Below, piece after piece: positions 9,299 through 20,800 of a stretch of DNA of 64,000 bases. The position numbers and the translations under genes were made by a program. The notes below the pieces were generated by a model, which had not been told where the DNA came from, ran no database searches, and worked only from the letters and a program-made list of their open reading frames with translations. The number at the start of each line of letters is the position of its first letter. The stretch's first letter is position 1. The stretch is from the NCBI GenBank assembly GCA_009746045.1, contig RPFO01000890.1, forward strand, positions 1 through 64,000, given 5' to 3'. This DNA comes from Mesostigma viride (lineage: Eukaryota > Streptophyta > Mesostigmatophyceae > Mesostigmatales > Mesostigmataceae).

Positions 9299-10380
9299 AG
9301 CAATACGGTGTCATTCCTGTTCTCGCTCCCTCCGTCCAGCTGAAAATGGGCTTCCGTTGGACGAGGCTGGCCGGCAGCCTCCCACGACTTGGCCGCCTCC
9401 CAGTCATGCAGCCAACATGCACTCTAGCATCGTGCACGTCACGCTGCCAGACTGCCCATATGTACCTCCACCCATGGCCACACGGGAAAAAACGTCGAGG
9501 TGCCACCCAATATGATGCCGCAATACAAACTGAATTCAAGGCATTTAGGCCGATTCTGCTCCCAGCCCTTAGGTGCATTAGCTACCAGGGGTGACAAGGT
9601 CTTGGTGCTGTCAATCTTGTCTAAGCAGAAAAGCAAGATTAGCCCCTTGATCGCCAGGCGGCACAGCCTCCCGTACTCACGTCTTTCGCGGCGGACCAAA
9701 GCCATGTGCTTCCGGCGCTCCCCCTCATAGCGTTTTCGCCGCTCTCCAGAACTGGCACCTCGGCGCAGCGTCCGCAAAAGAACGCACGTCTGGCAGACAC
9801 CCGCATTCCTCGTGTACTCCAGCATGCAAATCTTAGGACTACCTGGCCAATAGTTTCCATGGGCTACTTGCTTCCAGCATTTCATAAAGGCACTGTAGCT
9901 GAGACATAGAGACTTGAACAGGGCCTCATCTTCCCCGCATTCTAACCTAAGGTCCTCCTTGTACTCGTGTTCCCAGCATTGCTTCATATTCAAGCCACCC
10001 AAGAGAATCTCGTTGGCCGCTCTCGCAGGGTCGTAGTCCCCACATTCCTTTGCGAAGTCCATCTGCCACGCTGCACACCGCTCCTTCGCCGAAGAGCCGC
10101 CCGGATGCTTGGCGACATCGGCCAGGTCCTCCTCAGTGAGCCCATGGTAATCCAAGACGTCCCCATCCACCGGCATGGAGAAACTGGTCGCCGCCTGTGC
10201 AAGGTAAGTGCGCCAAACCGAATGCTGAATGCCCAACAGCTGCCGCATGGCCCGATGACAGCATTTGACCTCGATGATGTCGTTCCCCACAGGCACGTCC
10301 AGAATAAGTGGCACGTTGACGTCATAGGATTTTTGGCTCCCCCCGGGAGCTGCAAAAGTCCAACCAACAAGCACCCCCAA
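9299..10380 (-). pseudogene. DUF7869-like transposon gene, N-terminal part
   Basis: A 313-codon minus-strand ORF starts at 10380 (MGVLVGWTFAAPGG) and runs to 9439. It contains a Cys-x2-Cys block (NAGVCQTCVLLRTL), an Arg-rich helix (ERRKRYEGERRKHM), then LLFCLDKIDSTKTLSP and CLEFSLYCGIILGGT, which fit the first acidic block and following strand of the DUF7869-type RNase H-like core. A frameshift near 9490 changes frame; downstream another frame reads HFQLDGGSENRND, matching the family's second block (Q-D-N/G...E-N-K/R-N). The LTR element then interrupts. The rest is at 4965-5658. The gene looks like an old DNA-transposon or mobile-element ORF, now dead. Confidence 0.65.
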
Positions 10381-10430
10381 AGCAAAGCGGAAAACATGTT
10401 ATTCAACATACATAACACGTACCGACATGA

Positions 10431-11275
10431 TAGCTTGGCCCCTAGTTAGCTGGCACCCTTACTGGCCATAACAGCATGTGTACTAGTTATTTAGGTCTCT
10501 TTTACTTACTACTCAGCCGTAAGAACGAAACGTCCCAGCAAAACAGAAAATTTCGCCATTACGACGCCTAGAAAAACGGGTAAGGGCTGAAAAAGCCGGA
10601 TGGCGTTCGTGCTCGGAGTAGTGGCCTTTCACAGATTGGAAGCATTGCAAAGAAAATCAATGCAAGAACATGCTTGACATACGCAGAAAATGGCGTTCTA
10701 ATCCAGCTCCCCCCCACACCCACGCATGCATGCCAGCCCCCCCCCCCACCCACGCATGCATGCCACCCCCCCCCACACACCCACGCATGCATGCCAGCCC
10801 CCCCCCACGTACATCCACGCATGCGGATGGGCGCCTGGCCTCGAACAAGAAGGGCTGAAGACCAAGGGTGTGCTGCTGCAAGTAGTGACATCGGAGCAGC
10901 GCAGAACTCCACTATAGGTCACATGCCAGGCCTCCAGCGCAGCCCAAGTAGGAGAGAGAGGCAGACGATAAAGCGGCAGCAGGCTGTACCAATGCTGGAG
11001 TCTTAGGCAGTGGCGTGGTGTTTTATACAATCATGGTGCTGCCCTGCAGCAATATGCATGCATGGATGGATGTAGTGGTGTGCTCTGACTTACTCCTTAT
11101 TGCTGGCATGATTGGTTGCTCTCTCTAAACCCTTGATGCACAGTGGCGCCTTGTAAGCATGTGTTTGTTTATCATGTACTGTAATCAGCTTGTGTAATCA
11201 GTACTTAACTCATGTGTTATGCATCGAAATGACCACTTCTACAGACATGTATAAATTAACATCATATATATATTT
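10431..11275. other. Intergenic stretch with a C-rich minisatellite
   Basis: No supported gene. At about 10706-10825 a unit of roughly 34 bp (CCCCCACCCACGCATGCATG core) is repeated about four times; GCATGC motifs make it locally palindromic. Overlapping ORFs here arise from this repeat. From 11030 the sequence becomes AT-rich and leads into the retrotransposon target site. Confidence 0.6.
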
Positions 11276-11420
11276 TAAAAATATAATTACTTACAGCAGA
11301 GTGAAATCACTCAAACCAAAGCAAACGCCCAGCTATAAACCTATATACAGAGCCATGTCAAAGCTCTATACTACGATAAGACCAATGGAAACGCCTAACG
11401 GGAGGAACCTAATAGCCCTG
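11276..11420 (-). mobile_element. 5'-truncated antisense copy of PHD/RING retrotransposon
   Basis: The reverse complement matches the 3' end of element 1: the terminal coding bases (GCAGGGCTATTAG), the whole 3' UTR (GGTTCCTCCCGTTAGGCG...) and the terminus GTAAGTAATTATATTTTTA. It is flanked by CATCATATATAT on the left and CATCATATATATTACAAG on the right, so it used the same target as the full-length elements. Confidence 0.85.
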
Positions 11421-11424
11421 CATC

Positions 11425-11438
11425 ATATATATTACAAG
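11425..11438 (+). repeat. Target-site copy ATATATATTACAAG, left of element 1
   Basis: Exact 14-mer, repeated at 17591-17604. It marks the left boundary of element 1 and lies to the left of the 170-bp array, showing that the array is inside the element. Confidence 0.85.
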
Positions 11439-11440
11439 AA

Positions 11441-12187
11441 AAAACATGCGTGGACGATAGGAATTATAGCACCGGCGGGCTTCAAAGTGCCGGACGGCAG
11501 GCGGTCCCACCATTCCGTGGCAGCTTGGCCCAGTTTGCTACCGGCTGGCACACGTTTTCAGTGAATTTTGGGCTCCAGATTTAAATGCAACGTGCGGTTT
11601 GAGGCAGGGGAAAACATGCGTGGACGATAGGAATTATAGCACCGGCGGGCTTCAAAGTGCCGGACGGCAGGCGGTACCACCATTCCGTGGCAGCTTGGCC
11701 CAGTTTGCTACCGGCTGGCACACGTTTTCAGTGAATTTTGGGCTCCAGATTTAAATGCAACGTGCGGTTTGAGGCAGGGGAAAACATGCGTGGACGATAG
11801 GAATTATAGCACCGGCGGGCTTCAAAGTGCCGGACGGCAGGCGGTACCACCATTCCGTGGCAGCTTGGCCCAGTTTGCTACCGGCTGGCACACGTTTTCA
11901 GTGAATTTTGGGCTCCAGATTTAAATGCAACGTGCGGTTTGAGGCAGGGGAAAACATGCGTGGACGATAGGAATTATAGCACCGGCGGGCTTCAAAGTGC
12001 CGGACGGCAGGCGGTACCACCATTCCGTGGCAGCTTGGCCCAGTTTGCTACCGGCTGGCACACGTTTTCAGTGAATTTTGGGCTCCAGATTTAAATGCAA
12101 CGTGCGGTTTGAGGCAGGGGAAAACATGCGTGGACGATAGGAATTATAGCACCGGCGGGCTTCAAAGTGCCGGACGGCAGGCGGTAC
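11441..12187 (+). repeat. 170-bp monomer array (5' region of element 1)
   Basis: Monomers start at 11441, 11611, 11781, 11951 and 12121 (AAAACATGCGTGGACGATAG...), nearly identical apart from a C/A difference in monomer 1 (GCGGTCCC versus GCGGTACC). The last is cut after GGCGGTACC and runs directly into the element leader. Each contains GATTTAAATGC, a possible TATA-like site. It is inferred to be a promoter monomer because it lies between the target-site duplications. Confidence 0.9.
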
Positions 12188-12299
12188 CGCGACCGCAGCG
12201 CGTTGGGGGGCTGCCGCCCCCCAAACCCCCGCGTGGGGGCTCCGCCCCCCACACCCCCGCCCCCCCCCTCGGTGGCTGCCACGCCTGCCCTGATTGTTC

Positions 12300-15200
12300 A
12301 TGGACGACCCACGACCCCCTTCGCCCAACGGCTCCCCCGCTCCCCGGTTGGCGCCTCGGCGGTCCTCTCGGCTTGCGGCCCTTCTTGCGGAGGTGGGCGA
12401 CCCGGCTGCGGGGGGCTCGGGCGCCCCGGTCTCCCCCTCCTTGGTCTGCGAGGTCTGCCGGAGCGGGCACCGCGGGCACCACATGTTAGTTTGTGATGCT
12501 TGCAATTCCGGGTGGCACTTGCAGTGTCTTACTCCCCGGCTCTACCGGGTCCCGCCGGGCTCCTGGACGTGCCCGCGCTGTCCCCCCCGCGGGCCCCGGG
12601 CTGCCCTCCCCGCTGGGTGCTCCGGCCCCCTGCCCCGTGTGCCCCCCTGCCGAGGCCCTCGGGGCGGGCCGTGGCCTGCCCGATGGGGCCGCCGTTGCTC
12701 GGGCCCTGGCGCCCTCGGCCCCGGGGCCCCACCCGTCGCCTGGCCCCGCCGACGGGGGCGCGGCGCTGTCGCCTGGGCTGGGCCCGGCCGACCCCCGGCG
12801 GGCCTGGCGACCCCGGCGCCCGCCCCCGGCCCCTCGCTCCCCGACGCTCTGGCCTCCCTTCCCCCGGCCGCGGTTGGCCACCCAGCCGCCACCCCCGTCC
12901 TTGCCGCGTGGGACGGCGGCCCCCGGGCCCACGCGTTCACCTCGTGGCCGCCCTCGCACATTGTCGGCGTGGTGGGCCGCGCCACCTTTTCTTGGGCGTA
13001 CTGCCCTTTGTTGCTGGACGCGGTCGGGTTGGAGGCCGCCTTCCCCTCGCTCCCTAGGCCCCCGGCCTTCCTGGCCCTAGTTGCGCGGGTGCGGGCGACA
13101 TTTCTTTCCGCCGCCCCCCGGTGACGGCCTCGACTCTTTGGGGGTATGTCTTGGAAGGATATCACGCCGGCTGCCGGCTGCCGTGGCATCTCCCGGCCGC
13201 CCGGCAGGAAGAGCTGCTTTCCCTGGACGAGCGGGTGGGTCAGGAGGTGGTCGAGTTCGTCACGGCGGTGGCTCGAGACGCACAGGTCTCGGTGCGGGCG
13301 GCCTACCTCGCGGGCGGCGCCGACCTGGGCCTCATGTCCCCGCGGCAGCTTCGCCTCTTCTTGGACGCCCAGGCCCCGCCTCCCGGCCCGGTTGCCAGTG
13401 GGGGCTTTCTCATCACCTCCCTCAGCCTGGCGCAGGCCGCCATGCTGCGTGTGGAGTTCGGGGCCCCCATCGCGGTTCAGGGCGGCCAGGCCATCTTGGT
13501 GGACTCGGCCGGGCGCGCCCAGCCCCTAACCGCGGGGACGCCTGTTTCTGCCTTCCTCCACGACATCCTGGAGTTGGCAGGCATCCCGCACGAATGGCAC
13601 CCCGCGGCTGACCAACCGGTCGGCATCCTCTCGCGCGCCCAGATTGCTGCTCTCCCGGGTTGCTGGGAGGCCGGCTGGGACCCGCCCCCCCTCATGTCCG
13701 GTCCCTTCTGGAGGGGGACGACCCCGAGTCGGGCTCCTGTGCCATCTGCCTTGAGCCCTTCCGGCCGGGGGATGGCTTGTGTCGCCTGCCCGCGTGCGGC
13801 CACACATTCCATCAAGCGTGCATCGCGCGCAGCTTGCTCCACTCCGTGCCGCGCTGCCCGTTGTGCCGGGCTGTTGTGCCGCCCCCTGGGACTGCGCTTC
13901 CTCTCGGCCCGCCCCCGGTCTCGCTGGGTCCCCTGCCGGGTCCCCACCGGGCCCCGGGGCCAGCTGCCTCCCCGACCCCTCGGCCGCCGCCCCCGGCCTC
14001 GTTGCCGGGGCCTGGGGTGGTCGCGGGCGCGCTGGCGAGTCCCCCTGGGAGGGGCGCCGGCGTTCTCGATCCCCCTCCGCTGGGGGTCTCCCCGGTGGGC
14101 ACTGCCTCCTCCGTGGCCCCGGCGGGCCTGCCGGGCGCTGGTCGGGTCGTGGTGCGCGCGCCTGCCGGCCCGGCTGGGGAGACGCCGCAGGCCCCACGTC
14201 CTGCCTTTGCTGGCGCCGCTCCCCGCCACTCAGCGCCCGCCGACGGCCTTCACCGGTGTGCCGTGCTGCTTCCCACGGGGTCCCCGTGTGCGGTGTGTTC
14301 CACAACCGTAACCTCCTCTGCCAGCACCTTCGCGCTGTGCACCCCGATCTCGGCGCGGCGGATCTGCAGGCCATGAGCTGTTACCGGTGCCCGGAAGCTC
14401 ACTGCCAGCGGGTGTACTCCATTCACGGGCGCGCTCAGCACGCGCGCGCCTGTGTTGCTCAACGGCCCCTCAACCGGCCAGCAGTCCCGGCCCCCTCCCC
14501 CCTCCCGCCTCGGCTCCCACCGGCTCCCAGCCCCCGCCGCCCGACTACTCGGCCAGTTGGCGTTGGCTTGACACGGTTCCCTGGGATGCATGCGCCATCA
14601 ACCCGACGTCTACCCTGACCGACCTCCCCCACCGCGCGCGTAGCCTTTTCGCGCAATGTGCAATCGTTTCTCTCCGGCGCATGCACGCCGCTCCGGACGA
14701 CCCGCTGGGCTTTAAACTGCACATGGTGACCCCCCGCCTGCTCCTCACCCCTCTCGGGCGTGGTGTGCGCGGCCTCCAGGGTGCGGTTATTGCCCGTTGC
14801 CGACGCTTTCTGCAGGGGGACTGGGAGGGGCTGTTTGGCGTGCCGCCCCCGCGCACGGCCCGGCTGTCGGGGGAGGTCAACTTCGAGCGGGTGGCCGCCG
14901 ACGTCATCCGCCTCGTCCGCGAGGGGCAGCTCAGCCGGGCCATGACCCGCTTGGAAATGGCCAAGCTCGCCCCCGCCAATGCGGCTACCCTGGCGGCCTT
15001 GGAGGCTCTTCACCCTGCGGAGCCCGGATTCCAGCTGCCCGTGCCGGACCCCCTGCCGGCCCCCCTCCGGCTGGACCGCGACTGCTTCCTGGAGGTGATG
15101 CGTGCGGTCCCGCGGGCTTCCTCTACCGGGCCGTCGGGCTGGCGCTACGAGCACTTGGAGGTCCTGGTGGGGCATGGGGGCGAGGACATTCTCTTTGACA

Positions 15201-17457
15201 CCCTCATTGACCTGGCGGCTGGTCGCGTTCCTCCCGCTGCGCGCGAGTGGTTAGCGGGCGCTCGCCTCCTCGCTCTGCTCAAGGGTGTCTTGCCCCCCCC
15301 GAGGGCAAGGTGCGCCCGATCGCCTGCGGTGAGGTGCTCCGCAAGCTCGTGGGCAAAGTGATCTGCCGCCAAAAGGCGCCCGAGCTCCGTGCCTTTTTCT
15401 GCCCGCCCCTCGCAGCGGGTGAGACCTCGGTGGCGGCCCAGCTGGGGGTGACGACTCCAGGCGGGGCGGATATCCTCATCCATTCGGTGCAGGCCTACCT
15501 CGAGGCCCACCCCACCCACGCTGTCGTCAAGGTCGACTGCCACAACGCGTTCAACAGTCTGTCCCGCGCCAGCATGTTTGCGGCCGTCATGGAGTCCTTC
15601 GAGGACTTGTACGCTTGGACAGCCGTGTGCTACGGCCAGCCCGGCCAACTGGTTCACATCATGGAGGACGGCACTCGCGGCGGCCTGCTGTCGCGGTCGG
15701 GCACCCAGCAAGGGGACCCCCTGGGACCCCTGTACTTTGCCGCCCCCCTCCAGGGTTGCCTCCAAGCGGTCCATGCTGCCCACCCGGCGGTCGCTATTCA
15801 GGCCTACTTGGATGATATCTACCTTCTGGGCCCTGTGCCGGACACCACCGCGGCTCTGCTGGCACTGCAGACCGCGGTGGCCGACATCAACCTCCAGTTG
15901 ACCCTTGCCAAGTGCGCGGTGTACTCGCCCCAAGGTGATTGCTCCGGCTTTCCGCCCCAGCTCTTGGGCCGGGACGAGCGCCTCCATGGGTTGGATGTCC
16001 TCGGCGTTCCGGTTGGCGACCCCGCGTTTGTCATCGATGCTCTGCGGGCCGCCCTCGAGGCACGCACTGAGGTACTGCCCTTGATTGCGCGCCTTCATGA
16101 TTCGCAGACCAAGGGTCTGCTTCTGTGGTTTTGCGCTCACCCTCGCGTCGTTCACTGGCTCCGGGGCGCTCTTCCGGCTCAGGTCCGGCTGGCCGCCGAG
16201 GGCCACGACGAACGCATCCAGTCGGCCTTGGCGCAGCTGGTCCCGGGCCCCGACCTCCCGCCACATGCTATTCGCATTGCCTCCCTGCCTGCACGGATGG
16301 GTGGCTGCGGTCTGACTCGTGCCGCCCGGCTGGCCCCAGCAGCATTTTTGGGCTCCGTCGCTCAGTCGTGGGCGGAAAGCTGCCGGCTCCTGCCCCTTTT
16401 GGCAACGGCAGCGCCTGACCTCCTGGACCCCAGCAGCCCTTTGCCCTTCGTCACCGCCATCCAGGAGGCCTATGCTGAGATCCAGCAGGCCTGTTCTCCC
16501 GTCCGTGCCGCTCAGGCGGTACAGCGCCACCTCCCTCGCGGCACTCCCTCGGTCGCCTCCGTTCAATCTCCCGCCGCATTCCCTGCTCGCGTCATCGATA
16601 AACACCAGAAAACCTACGCGGGTATTCTGCACACGGCTGATTGGATTGCTCTTTTCGCGGACCTCAACGCCCAGGGACGTGCGTGGCTGTTCTCGCTTTC
16701 CTTGCGGAGTGTGGGCTCGGCGTACCTTCGTGCTCTTCCCATGGCCCCCCCATTCGCCTTGGCTCCCAGCCACTACTCGGTGGCGCTCCGGCACCAGCTA
16801 TTTGCCCCGCAGCCTCTTGTTCCGGCCGGGCGGCCTTGTGGTAGCTGTGGGCAGCCGCTGGATCCCACGGGGACTCACTACCTTGCCTGCATGGGGGGCC
16901 AACAGAATCAGAATTGGTATTTGTATTTGCACACTGTCCTCCTGACGGTGGTGCTCGCCATGATTCGGTCGGTTTTCCCCCACGCGAACATCCGGTCCGA
17001 GGATGCGGATGGCGCTGCCTTCTATTCCCCCAACCACCGGCCTGACATCGTGGTGCTGGACTTTGAGGGGGGTGGCCGGCATCTGCTTATTGACGTTTCG
17101 GTGGCGCGGCCCTTGGCTCTTAGCCACGTGGCTGGGGCCTCCCTCACGGCAGGTTACACGGCGGACCGGGCGGAGCGGGCCAAGCTCCTGGCCTACGGCG
17201 ACGTCGGGCTCCATCGTGTGGTGCCCTTTGTCCTGGAGGAGTTTGGGGCCATGGGGCCCCTGACCTCCGCCTTCTTCAAGGAGTGTTGCCGGCTCCGGGA
17301 GGACCGGCTGGACCTGGAGGGCCAGCGGGCCCCATGGTCGGCGCGGACCTGGACGTCATATTGGCGTCAGCGCTTGTCGGTGGCGCTGACTCGGGCCATG
17401 GCTGACATCATGCTCCGCCGTACGCGGGCTGATTTTGCGGTGCAGCAGGGCTATTAG
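12300..17457 (+). CDS. Retrotransposon polyprotein: PHD-RING-C2H2-RT-RLE (frameshifted)
   Basis: Starts at ATG 12300 (MDDPRPPSPNG) and ends at TAG 17457, about 1,720 codons if frames are joined. Domains: PHD finger 12447-12581 (CEVC ... CDACNSGWHLQC ... CPRC); a conserved unnamed region (TLWGYVLEGYHAGCRLPWHL); RING-H2 13738-13866 (CAICLEPF ... CGHTFHQAC ... CPLC); two zinc-finger-like units 14290-14455 (FHNRNLLCQHLRAVH; YRCPEAHCQRVYSIHGR); reverse transcriptase with GTQQGDPLGP and YLDD at 15805-15816; CX2CX9HX3C near 16840-16895; restriction-like endonuclease RPDIVVLD ... LLIDVSVARP near 17040-17110. Five frame changes occur; at about 13105, 13690 and 15295 adding one C to a C-run restores the frame predicted by element 2. 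The PHD may read chromatin and the RING may recruit ubiquitin machinery; both roles are inferred. Confidence 0.85.
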
Positions 17458-17590
17458 GTTCCTCCCGTTAGGCGTTTCCATTGGTCTTATCGTAGTATAG
17501 AGCTTTGACATGGCTCTGTATATAGGTTCATAGCTGGGCGTTTGCTTTGGTTTGAGTGATTTCACTCTGCTGTAAGTAATTATATTTTTA

Positions 17591-17604
17591 ATATATATTA
17601 CAAG
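17591..17604 (+). repeat. Target-site copy, right of element 1
   Basis: Second exact ATATATATTACAAG, following the element terminus ATTTTTA. It pairs with 11425-11438. Confidence 0.85.
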
Positions 17605-17610
17605 TACATC

Positions 17611-17624
17611 ATATATATTACAAG
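17611..17624 (+). repeat. Target-site copy, left of truncated sense insertion
   Basis: Third exact ATATATATTACAAG, preceded by ACATC as at 11421. It is the left duplication for the 190-bp insertion that follows. Confidence 0.85.
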
Positions 17625-17814
17625 GCTGACATCATGCTCCGCCGTACGCGGGCTGATTTTGCGGTGCAGCAGGGCTATTAGGTTCCTCCCGTTAGGCGTT
17701 TCCATTGGTCTTATCGTAGTATAGAGCTTTGACATGGCTCTGTATATAGGTTTATAGCTGGGCGTTTGCTTTGGTTTGAGTGATTTCACTCTGCTGTAAG
17801 TAATTATATTTTTA
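17625..17814 (+). mobile_element. 5'-truncated sense copy of element 1 (190 bp)
   Basis: Begins GCTGACATCATGCTCC, equal to the end of the element 1 ORF from 17401, and contains the whole 3' UTR. It is flanked by perfect 14-bp duplications (17611-17624, 17815-17828). It carries one 3' UTR change (GGTTTATAG versus GGTTCATAG). Confidence 0.92.
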
Positions 17815-17828
17815 ATATATATTACAAG
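17815..17828 (+). repeat. Target-site copy, left of element 2
   Basis: Fourth exact ATATATATTACAAG, directly before the first 232-bp monomer. Its partner is ATATATATTACAA at 46220-46232, past the 3' UTR of element 2. Confidence 0.85.
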
Positions 17829-20800
17829 TATGAACCGACGGGGGTTCCTGGATTGAGACACGTTTTTTTCTCCATGCACAGCTGAAAAAACCTGCGCCGA
17901 GGTGCGGCACCGCGGCCTACAGTAGTGATTACTGTCTGCGACACGCCTGGGGCTGGCTGCATCTACCTGTCGGCCAATTGTGACCCGTGGGCTAGGCGAA
18001 TTTGAATGCGGCTTTCCCGTTAGTTGTGGCTCCATCGCTCCAGTTTTCTAGGCTGCATGACATGAACCGACGGGGGTTCCTGGATTGAGACACGTTTTTT
18101 TCTCCATGCACAGCTGAAAAAACCTGCGCCGAGGTGCGGCACCGCGGCCTACGGTAGTGATTACTGTCTGCGACACGCCTGGGGCTGGCTGCATCTACCT
18201 GTCGGCCAATTGTGACCCGTGGGCTAGGCGAATTTGAATGCGGCTTTCCCGTTAGTTGTGGCTCCATCGCTCCAGTTTTCTAGGCTGCATGACATGAACC
18301 GACGGGGGTTCCTGGATTGAGACACGTTTTTTTCTCCATGCACAGCTGAAAAAACCTGCGCCGAGGTGCGGCACCGCGGCCTACGGTAGTGATTACTGTC
18401 TGCGACACGCCTGGGGCTGGCTGCATCTACCTGTCGGCCAATTGTGACCCGTGGGCTAGGCGAATTTGAATGCGGCTTTCCCGTTAGTTGTGGCTCCATC
18501 GCTCCAGTTTTCTAGGCTGCATGACATGAACCGACGGGGGTTCCTGGATTGAGACACGTTTTTTTCTCCATGCACAGCTGAAAAAACCTGCGCCGAGGTG
18601 CGGCACCGCGGCCTACGGTAGTGATTACTGTCTGCGACACGCCTGGGGCTGGCTGCATCTACCTGTCGGCCAATTGTGACCCGTGGGCTAGGCGAATTTG
18701 AATGCGGCTTTCCCGTTAGTTGTGGCTCCATCGCTCCAGTTTTCTAGGCTGCATGACATGAACCGACGGGGGTTCCTGGATTGAGACACGTTTTTTTCTC
18801 CATGCACAGCTGAAAAAACCTGCGCCGAGGTGCGGCACCGCGGCCTACGGTAGTGATTACTGTCTGCGACACGCCTGGGGCTGGCTGCATCTACCTGTCG
18901 GCCAATTGTGACCCGTGGGCTAGGCGAATTTGAATGCGGCTTTCCCGTTAGTTGTGGCTCCATCGCTCCAGTTTTCTAGGCTGCATGACATGAACCGACG
19001 GGGGTTCCTGGATTGAGACACGTTTTTTTCTCCATGCACAGCTGAAAAAACCTGCGCCGAGGTGCGGCACCGCGGCCTACGGTAGTGATTACTGTCTGCG
19101 ACACGCCTGGGGCTGGCTGCATCTACCTGTCGGCCAATTGTGACCCGTGGGCTAGGCGAATTTGAATGCGGCTTTCCCGTTAGTTGTGGCTCCATCGCTC
19201 CAGTTTTCTAGGCTGCATGACATGAACCGACGGGGGTTCCTGGATTGAGACACGTTTTTTTCTCCATGCACAGCTGAAAAAACCTGCGCCGAGGTGCGGC
19301 ACCGCGGCCTACGGTAGTGATTACTGTCTGCGACACGCCTGGGGCTGGCTGCATCTACCTGTCGGCCAATTGTGACCCGTGGGCTAGGCGAATTTGAATG
19401 CGGCTTTCCCGTTAGTTGTGGCTCCATCGCTCCAGTTTTCTAGGCTGCATGACATGAACCGACGGGGGTTCCTGGATTGAGACACGTTTTTTTCTCCATG
19501 CACAGCTGAAAAAACCTGCGCCGAGGTGCGGCACCGCGGCCTACGGTAGTGATTACTGTCTGCGACACGCCTGGGGCTGGCTGCATCTACCTGTCGGCCA
19601 ATTGTGACCCGTGGGCTAGGCGAATTTGAATGCGGCTTTCCCGTTAGTTGTGGCTCCATCGCTCCAGTTTTCTAGGCTGCATGACATGAACCGACGGGGG
19701 TTCCTGGATTGAGACACGTTTTTTTCTCCATGCACAGCTGAAAAAACCTGCGCCGAGGTGCGGCACCGCGGCCTACGGTAGTGATTACTGTCTGCGACAC
19801 GCCTGGGGCTGGCTGCATCTACCTGTCGGCCAATTGTGACCCGTGGGCTAGGCGAATTTGAATGCGGCTTTCCCGTTAGTTGTGGCTCCATCGCTCCAGT
19901 TTTCTAGGCTGCATGACATGAACCGACGGGGGTTCCTGGATTGAGACACGTTTTTTTCTCCATGCACAGCTGAAAAAACCTGCGCCGAGGTGCGGCACCG
20001 CGGCCTACGGTAGTGATTACTGTCTGCGACACGCCTGGGGCTGGCTGCATCTACCTGTCGGCCAATTGTGACCCGTGGGCTAGGCGAATTTGAATGCGGC
20101 TTTCCCGTTAGTTGTGGCTCCATCGCTCCAGTTTTCTAGGCTGCATGACATGAACCGACGGGGGTTCCTGGATTGAGACACGTTTTTTTCTCCATGCACA
20201 GCTGAAAAAACCTGCGCCGAGGTGCGGCACCGCGGCCTACGGTAGTGATTACTGTCTGCGACACGCCTGGGGCTGGCTGCATCTACCTGTCGGCCAATTG
20301 TGACCCGTGGGCTAGGCGAATTTGAATGCGGCTTTCCCGTTAGTTGTGGCTCCATCGCTCCAGTTTTCTAGGCTGCATGACATGAACCGACGGGGGTTCC
20401 TGGATTGAGACACGTTTTTTTCTCCATGCACAGCTGAAAAAACCTGCGCCGAGGTGCGGCACCGCGGCCTACGGTAGTGATTACTGTCTGCGACACGCCT
20501 GGGGCTGGCTGCATCTACCTGTCGGCCAATTGTGACCCGTGGGCTAGGCGAATTTGAATGCGGCTTTCCCGTTAGTTGTGGCTCCATCGCTCCAGTTTTC
20601 TAGGCTGCATGACATGAACCGACGGGGGTTCCTGGATTGAGACACGTTTTTTTCTCCATGCACAGCTGAAAAAACCTGCGCCGAGGTGCGGCACCGCGGC
20701 CTACGGTAGTGATTACTGTCTGCGACACGCCTGGGGCTGGCTGCATCTACCTGTCGGCCAATTGTGACCCGTGGGCTAGGCGAATTTGAATGCGGCTTTC

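Larger units (their letters stand above)
11439..17590 (+). mobile_element. PHD/RING non-LTR retrotransposon, element 1 (full length)
   Basis: A 6.15-kb element bounded by identical 14-bp duplications. Order: a few A residues, about 4.4 copies of a 170-bp monomer, a GC-rich leader with strong hairpins (12203-12290), one long frameshift-broken ORF, a 133-base 3' UTR, and the end ATTATATTTTTA without a poly(A) tail. The endonuclease is restriction-like and C-terminal, as in the site-specific R2, CRE and NeSL groups; the constant target sequence here agrees with that biology. Confidence 0.88.

Noticed and set aside
13738-13866. RING and PHD fingers as separate host genes
   Set aside because: Both lie between the element leader and the RT in the same order in two independent elements, and frame breaks between them are homopolymer slips.
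12068-16794. Long antisense ORFs over element 1, for example the 549-codon ORF at 15145-16794
   Set aside because: High-GC shadow ORFs. The sense frame carries all RT and endonuclease motifs.
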